A stretch of DNA of 64,000 bases from Anodontia alba (Eukaryota > Mollusca > Bivalvia > Lucinida > Lucinidae): assembly GCA_964016985.1 (NCBI GenBank), contig OZ024823.1, positions 110,596,476-110,660,475 of the forward strand, written 5' to 3'. The notes below the pieces were generated by a model. That model was given only the letters and a program-made list of their open reading frames with translations. It was not told where the DNA came from and made no database searches. The translations under genes and the position numbers were made by a program. This document shows, piece after piece, positions 47,516 through 59,600 of this stretch (positions are counted from its first letter, which is position 1; each line of letters opens with the position of its first letter).

Positions 47516-47694
47516 GTGGTGGTCACATTATTAGTCTTACAAATTAAAGATGACGTTATTTGGCCATTAGCTGAACCTAAAACCAGATCTCAAAATATGA
47601 ATGCGCATACCAAGTCAAAATCCATTGACATTTCAACAGACCCAACAGGACACCAGTTGATGAAAGAAAATGTAGATACAGTAATAAACTTGAA

Positions 47695-47875
47695 GATGAG
47701 TTTCATTTTTTATTAGAATGCACACTATATGAAGACTTGAGGAAACAGTATATTAAAAAGAATTTTTGGCATAGACCAAATATGTTGAAACTTAGGGAAT
47801 TAATGTCTACTGAAAATAGAAATATTATAAAAAAACACAGCAATATATATTGAAAAGGTTTTTAAGATTAGATAT
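47695..47875 (+). pseudogene. LINE reverse-transcriptase ORF remnant (C-terminal tail)
   Basis: The frame from 47695 reads DEFHFLLECTLYEDLRKQYI and ends in a stop at TGA. One frame over it continues IYIEKVFKIR. This matches the cysteine-containing tail at the end of many non-LTR retrotransposon ORF2 proteins (an H-F-L-L-x-C-x-x-Y-x-x-x-R pattern). Only about 60 codons remain, with a frameshift. The AT-rich sequence to about 48080, ending in GAAATAAATTACTTAC, is probably its 3' UTR. Confidence 0.65.
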
Positions 47876-48237
47876 GGCAATTTGTTGGTATTTTGAAATG
47901 ATATTGTCAGTTTACTATGATGTTGCCAGTACTTTGAAATGATATTTGTCAATTTGAACGTATTATGACTTTGCCATTTGAACCCACATTGTATTTCTAA
48001 AATTATATGTATTTCATGTGTATGTATATTTATATATGTACTACACATAACCATGTCTTCGTTAAAGTAGAAATAAATTACTTACTTTCAATTCATCAAC
48101 ATGAAATCAATTACTTACGGACGTGAAACAGACTGACGGCCACACAGACGCCTATCATGAAACCAATTACACCGCCACTATCGTATGGCGGGTTGTGAAA
48201 AAAGAATCATAAGTAAGACAATGTGATTATATTTTAC

Positions 48238-48380
48238 AGCTTAGCTCCAGACAATGTCCTTTTTTTTAAACCAAAAAGTACCGACATTTCCACAAAAACA
48301 TTTATTGTGGGTACTCATTAGAATCGCCACAGTAAGGCACTTCTAATGAGTAACACAACACAATTCGGAGCTCATACATG
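48238..48380. mobile_element. B-family MITE inside the foldback-like element
   Basis: TTAGCTCCAGACAATG at the left and TTCGGAGCTCA at the right. Core TTGTGGGTACTCATTAGAAT. Confidence 0.72.
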
Positions 48381-49018
48381 TACCTGCATTCAACTGACAA
48401 TTTGCATGAAATGTTAAAACTTTTTTTGTTGGAAAGTAAGTACACTAAAATCTGAAGGCACCTTACACAATACACAAAGCAGACATGGCGGTTATAAAAT
48501 TCAAGTAACTATGACGATTCCAAATTGGGACCTGATACTGAATCCATTTACTCAGGCATTTTATACAGACTATGTCGGCAAATTAAAGAAAGTTTTTCAA
48601 GAAAAGATTGTTTTCGTGCGCTTTTGATTTAAGTTATTTTTAGGGACTAATTGAAGGAGTTACCAACTCAATTAGGGATGTAAGCAAATTGTAAGAAAAC
48701 AAACGTCTTTAATTATAACACATCAAAAGTAATTTGTTTTCCACCAAATCAATTGTTCGAATCAGTACTTTCACACTTACGGATTTGTTTGCACAATCGC
48801 TAAGGCATTAAAGATCATCTGAATTTTAATTGGGTGGTTAAGCACATGATTGAAAGACCTTTGATAAGCCATTAATGATTCACGGCTGGATACTTCAAAG
48901 GTTGCTGAAAAATTCAGGCATGTAGTCAGTCCATCAAATTAACAGACACAAAGATAGACATACAGATACACCCACCTTCTAGCCTAACCACCCTTCCCCA
49001 TTACCTGGGCCCCCATAC
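48381..49018. other. No feature found (right part of the foldback-like element)
   Basis: Unique-looking AT-rich sequence, no frame above noise. Confidence 0.5.
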
Positions 49019-49379
49019 AGGCCGAGTTGACCCGGCCGACTTGACTCGGGGCCGACTTGACCCGGATTCGCACAAGGAGTATTAGTCTTATGGTAACTTT
49101 CCACTAAATAAATCCCATTGCCTCAATAGTAACATTTTGCTCTCTTTCAAAAACTGTACATATAGATTTACCCGTCTCTCTGTAGTTGATAAAACAACTC
49201 TGCCTCATTATTTTTCAATGTCAAAATACACGAAGCCCAACTCAGTCGGGGGCCAGATGTAATGCAGTTCCGCACAAAAGTTAAAGGTATATTTTTTCAT
49301 AGGGTATCCGAATAAAATTATACCGTAACATGTTCGCTTTGCGGATATAAATTTGAAACAAACATAGTTTTGTTTTGAT

Positions 49380-49467
<88 letters not shown>
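49380..49467. repeat. (TA)n microsatellite
   Basis: About 88 bases of alternating TA. Confidence 0.98.
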
Positions 49468-49469
<2 letters not shown>

Positions 49470-49490
49470 ACGGGAAGGCTTAGGCGGACG

Positions 49491-49822
<332 letters not shown>

Positions 49823-50767
49823 AAAAGAGGCGGGTGAATATTTAGTGGAATGCTACCTTTAGTACGCCAGATTAGAATAAAAATCGGTAGCTCAAAGCGA
49901 ACCCAGAGCGATTTCGGGTGGTTCAGTTGATCTCTTTGACTCAAAAGGAGTTGTTCTGATAAGCCGAGAATTTTTTACTGTGTCAAATTTCATTCTGTTT
50001 ATAGTTTTTTGGTTGATTATGCTTACAAGAGTCAAATCATGATAATTTCGGGTCACCTTTTTGCGTTTTCTGCTAATGATTATCATGAATTTTCTGCTAA
50101 TGATTATCATGAATTTTCTGCTAAAGATTATCATGAATTCAGTTATGCGGGAAATTGCTGTGCATGAATCTCCAGTGGTAATAATACCGTTTTGAGTTTT
50201 ATTTTTCTGTTTGTGCATACGGTAATCATTTAATGTGCATTGCGCATGCACACATGAACGTCTACCACTCACTGCGGCGGCTACCTGAGATTGTAGGGGT
50301 TGCATTAGGAAAGATAACGGTAAAAATGGAATTTAGGGTTGGTCACTTTAGTGGCTGAGTGAATATGGGTCCATCCCCTGACCGACAAATTCCTTTACAT
50401 ATGTAATGGCGATATGAATGAACAGTAAATAAGCAAAAAGTTTTGTCGGCCACGGGGTGGAAGGCACTTCCATCTGAACATGTTGTTACCCCTTTTTAAT
50501 ACATTCTTTTACAAAAAGCTAGGACGTTTGTCATGTGATCTACAGACGCATGCGCAAGATCGATACTTTGCGAAACGTTCATAATATCATCTGATAGTTT
50601 TCTAAAAACGTATCTAATAAAAATGGTTCAATAATTTGGTGTAGATTGAGTCCAAAGTATATATATATAAAAAAAAAAAAGACGTTTTAGGGGTAGGTGT
50701 AAAAAAGACTTATAAAATGGCCCAATATCTGCAATAACACATCCAAAAGTTAATTTGCAATAAAGAA
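49823..50767. other. No gene; short triplicated motif
   Basis: TTTTCTGCTAATGATTATCATGAA-like words occur three times at about 50070-50140 as an 18-24-bp minisatellite; otherwise nothing recognised. Confidence 0.5.
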
Positions 50768-51045
50768 CATTACGAAAACTTACCTATTCAAATATATTGA
50801 AAATGTTATGACCAAAAATGAAAATTTTCATATAAAAAAATTCTGATATTTTCATATTTCAGCTCAAATCATAGCGATTGTGGGTACTCGTAAGAATCGC
50901 CTCATGGAGGCGGTTCTAACGAGTACTCAAAATCATGTTTTTGAGCAGAAATGAGAAGAATAATGCATACCCCTGTAAACTCCAGTTTACTATATATAAG
51001 TGTGGTTAAAGGGGGTCAAAATTATATAGGTATGTTTTCGTGATG
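50768..51045. mobile_element. C-family MITE, reverse orientation
   Basis: CATTACGAAAACTTACCTAT to ATAGGTATGTTTTCGTGATG, with core GATTGTGGGTACTCG. Confidence 0.9.
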
Positions 51046-51430
51046 AGACATATTAGAGGACTATAGGTTTGCATTCTGTCCGTCTTTCCGTCTGTATGTC
51101 CATCCGAACGGAATCTTGTACAAAAGTAGGTTACTGTGACATATTTTGATTCTGACCTAACCACCTACCTCACACACGTACGCAAAAAAAAACCCCGTAT
51201 CTGCTGCATATCTCCTGTATGGCCAAATAGAATGTATAGACCATCTTCTAAAGAGTATTTGTCGTGTACTATACAATTCCATCACTGAAACCTATATTTT
51301 GACCTCTTGCATCTTTTAAAATATTGTCGGAGTATATCTCTTGAAAGGATTTGGCCTTGGCTTACCCAGTTGGTTGTGTGGGTATATTTGTTGACGATAG
51401 TCCGTTGTGTTCCAACAGAAGTTCAATGTG

Positions 51431-51707
51431 CATCACGAAAACATGCCTATATAATTTTGACCCCCTTAAACCACACTTTTATATAGTAAAACTGGGGTTT
51501 ACAGGGGTATACATTATTTTTCTTATTTCTGCTCAAAAACATAGATTGTGGGTACTCGTTAGAACCGCCTCATCGAGGCGGTTCTAACGAATACCCACAA
51601 TCTATGTTTTGAGCAGAAATATGAAAAATATCAGAATTTTTATCTGAAAACTTTCATTTTTGCTGGTGAAATTTTCGATATATTTGAATAGGCATGTTTT
51701 CGTAATG
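51431..51707. mobile_element. C-family MITE
   Basis: CATCACGAAAACATGCCTAT to AATAGGCATGTTTTCGTAATG. Near-perfect 60-bp hairpin. Confidence 0.92.
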
Positions 51708-51931
51708 GACTTATATTTTAACCTTGGCATTCCTTATACTTTGTTGGGTGCATATGTCCTGTACTGTATGGCCTAATCGTACCCTAAATACGCCGCTATC
51801 AATTAAACATAATGCTATACGTTCTCAATAGCATGTTTTTTTTTTTTTTTTTTTTTTATCAAAGAAGATGCACCTGCATTTCATTCGGAAAAAGTAGATT
51901 TAGACAACACAAAAAAGTCATGTCAAAAGAA

Positions 51932-52012
51932 GGCGGGCCTTTATCGGGCCGTCAGGGTAGCTGACGGGCCGATAACGGCCCGCTATAGATTTATAAAGAA
52001 TGCTAGCTGGGA
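51932..52012. mobile_element. L-family hairpin element
   Basis: CGGGCCGTCAGGGTAGCTGA, then CGGGCCGATAACGGCCCGCT, ending AGAATGCTAGCTGGG. Confidence 0.8.
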
Positions 52013-52061
52013 ACTTAGGAAGGTGTGCCTAGGGAAGATTAAGATTGGTCTGCGCATTCGC

Positions 52062-52508
52062 CATTATGTAAACATGCCTGTTCAAATATACTGAAAATTT
52101 TACCACCACAGAATGAAAATTTTCAGATAAAATTCGGATATTTTTCATATTTCCGCTCAAAACATAGATTGTGAGTACTCGTCAGAACCGCCTCGGCGAG
52201 GCGGTTCTAACGAGTACCCACAATCTATGTTTTGAGCAGAAATAAGAATAATAATGTATAACCCTGTAAATTTTTTATCACAAAAAAAAAAAAAAAATGA
52301 AAAGTTTCAGATAAAATTCGGATATTTTTCATATTTCTGCTCAAAACAGAGATTGCGGGTACTCACTAGAACCGCCTCGGTAAACCGCCCACAATCTGTT
52401 TTTGAGCAGAAATAAGAAAATTAATGTATAACCCATGTAAAACCCAGTTTTACTATATAACAGTGGGGTTTAAAGGGGTCAACATTATATAGGCATGTTT
52501 TCGTGATG
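52062..52508. mobile_element. C-family MITE with tandem internal duplication (two hairpins)
   Basis: One outer end at each side (CATTATGTAAACATGCC, GGCATGTTTTCGTGATG) but two core hairpins, at about 52162-52233 and 52342-52405, in direct tandem. The second lacks most of one arm. Confidence 0.85.
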
Positions 52509-52815
52509 ACAGTCTGATCAGACTCTTCACTGGATAATCAAGAATGCAAAGTGTTTTCATGCAGAAAACAAAGACTGATCGGACTACGTGGACTACAGCA
52601 CAGGCTGATTTGCGTCTTCGTTGGGCGCACATTATCAGAAGGTACGTTTTTTCACGTTGCAGATCTAGCTCATGTTTCAACATTAAAATTTGTCAAATGA
52701 CAGTTAATATTCTAGCCGATTTTTCAAGTAATTTATAACATTAAAGTAACATGATGAATAGAGTTCTTAAGGCCATTACATGTCTCAGTCAAAGTTTGTA
52801 ATTGAAAACTCTTCT

Positions 52816-53103
52816 CATTACGAAAACACGCCCATACAGTTTTGACCCCCCATCCCCCTTAAACCCCACTTTTATATAGTAAAACTGGGGTTTTCAGGGG
52901 TATACACTATTTTTCTTATTTCTGCTCAAAAACATATATTGTGCGTACTCGTTAGAACCGCCTCGGCGAGGCGATTCTAACGAGTGCCCACAATCTATGT
53001 TTTGAGCAAAAATAAGAAAAAATATCAGAATTTTTTATTCGAAAATTTTCATTTTTTGGTGGTAAAATTTTCAGTGTATTTCAATAGGCGTGTTTTCGTA
53101 ATG
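52816..53103. mobile_element. C-family MITE
   Basis: CATTACGAAAACACGCCCAT to GGCGTGTTTTCGTAATG. Confidence 0.92.
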
Positions 53104-53351
53104 TCATAAAAATATGGAGATACCGAGGAAATATCACAATCACGCAGCATAGCCCTCCCGAGGCACCAACAGAAGGAGAGATGAGGAACATATAAGGAAA
53201 CGCCACATATGAAACCAAAAGACGAACAAACAAAATATGCAAGAGAAAAACTCCCTTGGAACGGTCAGTAGGAAAACTACTTTGGGTGGAGGGGCTTTAA
53301 CCAGTTTATACTCGCGCAAAACCTCACACTTAATTCTGATGCAGATCCAAA

Positions 53352-53672
53352 CATTACGAAAACACGCCTATTCAAATATACTGAAAATTTTACCACCAAA
53401 AAAAAAAAAAAAAAAAAAAAAAAAAACAGAAAAAAAAACAAAAAAAACAAATCGGATAAAAAATTCTGATATTCTTTATATTTCTGCTAAAAACATAGAC
53501 TGTGGGTACTCGTTAGAACCGCCTCGGCGAGGCGGTCGTTCTAACGAGTACCCATAATCTATGTTTTTGAGCAGAATTAAGAAAAATCATGTTTACCCTT
53601 GTAAACCCCAGTTTTACTATATAAAAGTGGGGTTTAAGGGGTTAAAAAATATATAGGTATGTTTTCGTGATG
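53352..53672. mobile_element. C-family MITE with poly-A expansion
   Basis: CATTACGAAAACACGCCTAT to GGTATGTTTTCGTGATG, lengthened by A-rich sequence at 53398-53448. Confidence 0.9.
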
Positions 53673-54237
53673 TTACAAATATATGTTCGGTTCGCATAGG
53701 GGTCATCTGTCTCTTGAAACATCACAGTGAAATACATATAATAAAAAACTATGTTCGTATATAATTTAAGGGGCGTGGATACACCTGGTGGATTGTTCTA
53801 TTTAACTGAGGGGTGCATCTTTTATTGCTTCAGCTTTGCTTTCCTACACACCAAACCTTTTCTGAAATGCGATCTTTCTTTTTAGAGTGGACCCATTTCC
53901 TTTCCTTTTACTGTGGACCCTTTTTCAGAATTTTGACAGTTTCATCACCTGAAAGTGTCTTTGTACCCATATTTTTTCTGACTGTGACTCTGATGAAACC
54001 ATATCTATGTTGTGATAAGCCAATGTGTTTTGGAAAGATCTTATTACTGTAGACATGATATTTTATTCGTTTGCTTGTACTTATTTTTTATGTACTAAAT
54101 GAATTTAATCCAGTTTACAAGTACCTATTGTTCATGTACTAAATACATTTATATGTAAATGAAATACATAATAAATATTGTGTGAACCCACCTAGGTATG
54201 AGTTCTTTTTGGTATACAATCTGGGGGGAAACCCCAG
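53673..54237. other. No feature found
   Basis: TTAAGGGGCGTGGATACACC at about 53768 resembles the left end of the TTAA-flanked element at 39497, but no matching right end was found. Confidence 0.45.
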
Positions 54238-54395
54238 CAAGGGTAATAATTATTGGCAAACACTGCAGAACCACATCAGACGCCGCAGACGTCCGATTAG
54301 GATCTACACAGTTTGCTCCTAATGCAGCAGTTTTTGACACAATTTTAGAGCAAGTAAGTTAGGTGCTGAAGGGTCACAATATCTTAGGTAAGTGG
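54238..54395. mobile_element. N-family MITE, short
   Basis: CAAACACTGCAGAACCACAT, then CGATTAGGATCTACACAGTTTG. Right end GTCACAATATCTTAGGTAAG. Confidence 0.65.
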
Positions 54396-54397
54396 GG

Positions 54398-54775
54398 CTT
54401 TAGCCAGCTGTTGGCAAAATCAGCCGATAATTTTTCTTAATTTGTTTTCGAGAAAAACCTTTTGCTCAGATCGACTCCTTTATGAGGGAGACAATTTGAA
54501 TACAATGCCAGTTTGAATACAATGCCAGCTCTGTTGTCAAGACGAAAATACTAAAATACGAGAATTTAACGCTTGGCACTCTGGGTAAAAGTTTCAGTAG
54601 ACGGCATACTGAAATATTTTCTTGTTTTTCACAGAACACAGAATTTGGCATTTCATGCAAACTGGCTCTTAAGGAGACAATCTGTATGAAATGTCAGTCT
54701 TGTTTTTCTGGGAAATATAAGAAAAATATCATCAGTTTGCTGTCTGCAGAATTAGCCAAGAGAGTGTAAACGTTA
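54398..54775. mobile_element. Two O-family copies just upstream of the first exon
   Basis: A decayed copy at about 54398-54560 (GGCAAAATCAGCCGATAA) and a better one at 54569-54775 (GGCACTCTGGGTAAAAGTTT to GCTGTCTGCAGAATTAGCC). The second ends about 55 bp before the acceptor of the exon at 54831. Confidence 0.72.
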
Positions 54776-54830
54776 TCAATTCAGCAGATTGAAGATTAAT
54801 ACTCTAAAATCCTTATTTTTATGCTTTCAG

Positions 54831-55094
54831 TCTGTTGAATTGTCAGTTCTATAATTGTTAACAAGATGGGCAAGGGTGACAACGAACCGGTGGACACACA
54901 TGGTCAACTACATCATGTAGAAGCGCCGATACGTAAACAGTCAGAGTTTCGAAAGCAACAGAATGCTTCTGTGACTGGTGAACAAGCACTATCAGAAGAT
55001 CACAAACTTGCCCTGCAGAAACAGAAAGAGAGAAGAGAACGAAAACCACTCTTCTACTGTACAATTATTGCAAAGTGGCCTCTACAATCATTCT
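54831..55094 (+). CDS. Dispatched/Patched-like gene, first coding exon (N-terminus, 76 codons)
   Basis: A pyrimidine-rich tract ending in TTTCAG at 54825-54830 is a plausible acceptor. The exon then has 35 nt of leader and the ATG at 54866. An in-frame TGA at 54836-54838 makes this ATG the first possible start in the exon. It codes for 76 residues: a hydrophilic charged stretch (about residues 1-60, rich in K, R, E and Q), then FYCTIIAKWPLQSF leading into a membrane span. A short segment ending in a basic residue plus WP just before the first span is typical of Dispatched and related RND proteins. The donor is TTCT|GTAAGT, with GT at 55095, and the exon ends after one base of a codon. The exon at 60111 supplies the other two bases (T+TG = Leu), so the phases agree. 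Joining the two is inference from phase and from the continuous first membrane span. Confidence 0.72.
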
Positions 55095-55105
55095 GTAAGT
55101 TCACA

Positions 55106-55213
55106 CCCAGCAGTCACATGACGTTTATACAATGTCGCATCAACGTCGATGCAACGTCATAACGTTGCATCGACGTTGATACGACGTTGTCTCAACGTTG
55201 CGTGCCAGCTGGG
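55106..55213. mobile_element. M-family MITE next to the first Dispatched-like exon
   Basis: CCCAGCAGTCACATGACG to CGTGCCAGCTGGG around a near-perfect hairpin (CAACGTCGATGCAACGTC). It starts 11 bp after the donor GT at 55095. Confidence 0.85.
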
Positions 55214-55256
55214 TAAGGTTTGTCAGTGCTATGTACTGCACCAGTAATCATCCCAA

Positions 55257-55317
55257 TGGGCCCACGACGTTTAAATGACGTTGAGGCGACGTTGTATAAA
55301 CGTCATGTGCCCGCATG
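55257..55317. mobile_element. M-family fragment
   Basis: GACGTTGAGGCGACGTTGTA then AACGTCATGTGCCCGC, one arm only. Confidence 0.65.
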
Positions 55318-55474
55318 GATGGCACTTTTTCACACGTATCGCATTTACTCCTAATAACGGACATATATGGCTGATCAAACTGGGTAGAGCTGACTACTAC
55401 TTCTAAGGAGCAGTTTGATAGGGTTTGATCAGTTTGCTATTCTGTTAGACACGAATTTACCCAAACAACATGTA

Positions 55475-55790
55475 CAGTCGAACCTCAATGACTCGAACAT
55501 CTTTGGGACCATGGAAATTTGTTCGAAACATGGGTAGTTCGAGCTATTGAGGGTTAATCATGGTGCCACAAATGTCGATAATTTAAGGAAGCCTTTGCGA
55601 TATTCTATACAGTAATGGTATATTGAGCCTCGATGAGGCGATTCTAATGAGTAAACACAACATACAGTTTCGCGATAGAATAAGAAAATTTTCATAAATA
55701 TTTGTTTTCTGGAGCTATCGGAAGTCGAGGGACTCAAAAACGAGTTCGAATCAGCCATGGTAAACGAGCCATCGGTGTTCGAGCTATTGA
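55475..55790. mobile_element. D-family MITE, 3' end lost at an L hairpin
   Basis: Starts TA/CAGTCGAACCTCAATGACTC. The right end is recognisable up to GTTCGAGCTATTGAGG and then runs straight into L sequence (ATTCTACGTAAATC). Confidence 0.8.
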
Positions 55791-55793
55791 GGC

Positions 55794-55893
55794 TCGGCAT
55801 TCTACGTAAATCTACATCGGGCCGTCATCGGCCCGTCAGCTACCCTGACGGGCCGATGACGGCCCGATATAGATTTACGTAGAATGCTGACTG
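55794..55893. mobile_element. L-family hairpin element fused to element D
   Basis: Nearly perfect palindrome from ATTCTACGTAAATCTACATC to GATTTACGTAGAATGCTGAC. It lacks the usual CCCAGC at its left, where D sequence begins. Confidence 0.82.
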
Positions 55894-55899
55894 GGTATA

Positions 55900-56145
55900 T
55901 TTGGAAATTTTATCTTCTTTGCATACTTGCCGTAACGTTTGAATAAGTTCACTATACTGCTGATATGTCTAGAATGCTGGATGAGTGGCAAACAGTGTAG
56001 ACCCTGCTCTGCGGTATCTGATCTGGGTCTCCGCTTTTAGAGGAATGTCGGACAATTTATAGACACATCACTAGGTAGGAAAACTGACATTCTAATTTTG
56101 AATAAGTGTAATAAAGACCAAAAATGCTTGAATATTCAGAATAAA
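55900..56145. mobile_element. N-family MITE, diverged
   Basis: CAAACAGTGTAGACCCTGC with CTGATCTGGGTCTCCGC; flanks resemble N arms. Confidence 0.6.
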
Positions 56146-56261
56146 TGTGGTGCGAAAATTGGTCTGGCACAAATCACCCATGCAGTCGAAGTCTGTTCAG
56201 TCTGCAAACTATTTATGTCTTCTCAAATGTAAAAAGAAAAACAAACAAACAAAATAAAAAA

Positions 56262-56271
56262 AAAACAACAA

Positions 56272-56367
<96 letters not shown>
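56262..56367 (+). repeat. (CAA)n(CA)n microsatellite
   Basis: CAA repeats run directly into about 56 bases of CA. Any open frame here is low complexity. Confidence 0.97.
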
Positions 56368-56368
<1 letters not shown>

Positions 56369-56670
56369 GACGAATGACAGAAAAGGCAGTAGATATGTTT
56401 TTGTGTTTGGCGAAGATCATCCTGGGCTATGTATACAATAAACTTTTTTGGGGATATTCGAACGGCGCAGACCATTGCTGTCCGTTGATATAGTCTACAG
56501 TATTTTGTACTGTACGCGGACAATGTAAGCCATGGTCACACTGCGTGGATGATCAGGCTGATCAGGACTGGCGAAAAATTCCGGACCAAGCGTAAAGTTT
56601 GGAACCTGGTTAAAATCCGATGTTTTTTTTTTTTAAATTGGTAAATAGCAATTAAAGATTTAATTTCAGT

Positions 56671-59600
56671 CAAATATTACTACAGACGGAAATCATATTT
56701 TATCCAAATATCCGGGACGCGACAAAATACTATTGACGATAATTGTGCTTGATCCGTATACGCGGTTCCCGACAAATGTTGCTATAAGGGATACCCGACA
56801 AATGTTGCTATAAGGGATAATCATGTAAATCACGATACTCGACCAACAGTGATGCGTATACCCGGTACTCGATCAATTTTACTATACACGATAATCTATT
56901 TGATCCATAAACCTGGTACCCGGTAAATGTTACTAAAACAATAGTCATGTTTAATCCAATTACGCGGTACTCAACCAATGTTACTATAGATGATAACCAT
57001 GTTTGATCCATAAACCTGGTACTCGACAAATGTTACTTAAGACGACAATCATGTTTGACTCAAATACCCGGTACTCGGCTAATGTAACTACAGTAAAACT
57101 TCAATGGCTCGAACCCCGATGGCTCGTTTACCATGGATGAGTCGAACACGTTCTTGAGTCCGCAGGGATTTCCTCCAAATACGATATACGGATAATTTAG
57201 GGAGATTTTCTTCTTTTATCTTGTTAATGTATGCTGTGTGCACTCATTAGAATCGCCTCATAGCACTCATTAGAATCGCATCTACGAGGCGATTCTAATG
57301 AGTACACACAACAAACATTTAAAATATAGAATACCGAAAAGATATCCCACAATTATCTCCATTATACCTCCTGGTGTGGCACTAATAGTAACCTTCCCTG
57401 GCTCGAACAACCGCTGTTTCGAACAAATTTTCATGGTCCCGAAGAGGTTCGAGCCATCGAAGTTCGACTGTACAGAAATGTAACTATAGAGGATAATCAT
57501 GTTTGATCCATACAACCGGTACCCGGCAAATGTACTTATAAAGGATAATCATGTTTGATCAATGCAATCGGTATCCAGAAAATGTAACTATAGGGAATAA
57601 TGTTGGATTCACATACGGTACTCAAGAAATTTAACTATAGGGGATAATCATGTTTGAACCATACACCAGGTACCCGACAAATATAACTAAAGAGGATAAT
57701 CATGTTTGATCCGTATACCTGGTAAGCGAGAAATTTTACTATAGATGATAATCATGTTTGAACCATACACCAGGTACCCGGCAAATGTAACTATAGAGGA
57801 TAATCATGTTTGATCCGTATACCTGGTACCCAACAAATTTTACTATAGACAATAATCATGTTTAATCCATACCCCCGGTCCCCGACATGTGTAACTTTAG
57901 AGGATAACTGTATTTGGTCCATATACCCGATACCCGGCAAATGTTAGACAGTAAATATATTTGATCCATATACCTGGTACCCGACAAATGTTACTAGATA
58001 GGACACTGATGTTTGATTCATACAACTGACGCTCGGCAAAAGTACCTAAATACGATAATCTTGTTAAATCCATTTAGCCGGTACCCGACAAATTTTACTA
58101 CAGAGATTCATACAACCGGTGCCCAGCAAAAGTGCTTAAATACGACAATCGTGTTTAATTCAAATACCTGGTACCCGACAAATGTTACATCAGAGGATAA
58201 TCACGTTTGATTCATATACTCGGTATCCGGAAAATGTAACTATATACGATAAACATGTTTAATTCATATACCTGGTACTCGACAACTGTTACTATCAATA
58301 ATCAGAAGTAGGTACTATAGAGGATAATCATGTTAAATCCATATACCTACCCGGAAAATATACTATAGAGAATAATCCTGTCCATATACCCGGTACCCGG
58401 AAAATGTAACTATAGACGATAATCATGTTTAATCCATATATCCATATACTCGACAAATGTTACTATCGATAATCATGTTTTATCATGTTTAATTCATATA
58501 CCCGGTACCCGAAGATATTACTATAGACGATACTCTCGTTTAATCCATATAACTGGAAGCTGATAAATTTAACTATAGAGGATAATCACGATTGATCCAT
58601 AATATGCGGTACCCGAATAATCATATTTGGTACATATATCCAGTACTCGATCTATGTTACTATAGACAGTGATAATGTTTTATCCATATAACCTGTGGCC
58701 AGCGAATGCTACTATAGGGGATAGTCATTTTTGATCCATAACCCCTAATTATAGAGGATAGTCATATAATATTGAGGATAGCGATATACCCTGTACCCGA
58801 CAAATGTTACTATAAACGATACTCATGTTTGATCTATGTACCCGGTACCCAGCAACTGTTACTATAGACGATAATCATGTATGATCCGTATACCCGGTAC
58901 CCGGCAACTGTTACTATAGACGATATTTATGTGTAATCCATATACCCGATACCAGGCAAATGTTACTGCAGAGGATAATCATATTTGATCCATATACTTG
59001 GTGCCTGGCAAATGTAACTATAGAGGATAATCATGTTTGATCCATGTACTTGGTGCCCGGCAAATGTAACTATAGAGGATAATCATGTTTGCTCCATACA
59101 CTTGGTACCTGCAATTATTACCATAGAGGATATTCTTGTTTGATTTATACACTCGGTATTTCGCTATAGAGGATAATTATGTTTCATCCTATACCCGGTA
59201 CTAAATTATTGATATTACAGATGATAATCATGTTTGATCCATACACCCGGTACTCGGTCAATTTTAGTATAGGCGATGATCATGTTTGACCCATTTATGC
59301 GGTACTCCGCCACTGTAACTCTAGACGATAATTACTTGTATGTTTGATCCACGCACCCGGTACTCGATCAGTGCTACTACAGACAATAATCATGTGTGAT
59401 CCATACACTCGGCATCGATCAATGTTACTTTAGACAATTATCATGTTTAATCCATATACCTAGTACCCGGTAAATGTTAATAAAGACGATAATAATGTTT
59501 GAACCGTTACCCATTGCCCGGTAAATGTTACTAAAGCCGATAATCATGTTTGTTTCATACACCCGGTACCGATCAATGTTACAATAGACGACAATCATAT

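Larger units (their letters stand above)
46298..49068. mobile_element. Foldback-like element with minisatellite inverted ends
   Basis: The left end (46298-46381) is built from repeats of GTCAACTCGGCC-type words (GGGTCAACTCGGCC, CCCCCGAGTCAACTCGG). The right end (49019-49068) carries the same words in reverse (GGCCGAGTTGACCCGG). CGCACAAGG occurs directly outside both ends (46289-46297, 49069-49077), a likely 9-bp target duplication. Contents are a C-family MITE, pyrimidine-rich sequence, a LINE 3' remnant and a B-family MITE; no transposase is visible. Long inverted ends of short tandem repeats with a 9-bp duplication are the signature of Drosophila FB-type foldback elements, which are related to Mutator-like elements. 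Assigning it to that class is inference. Confidence 0.65.
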
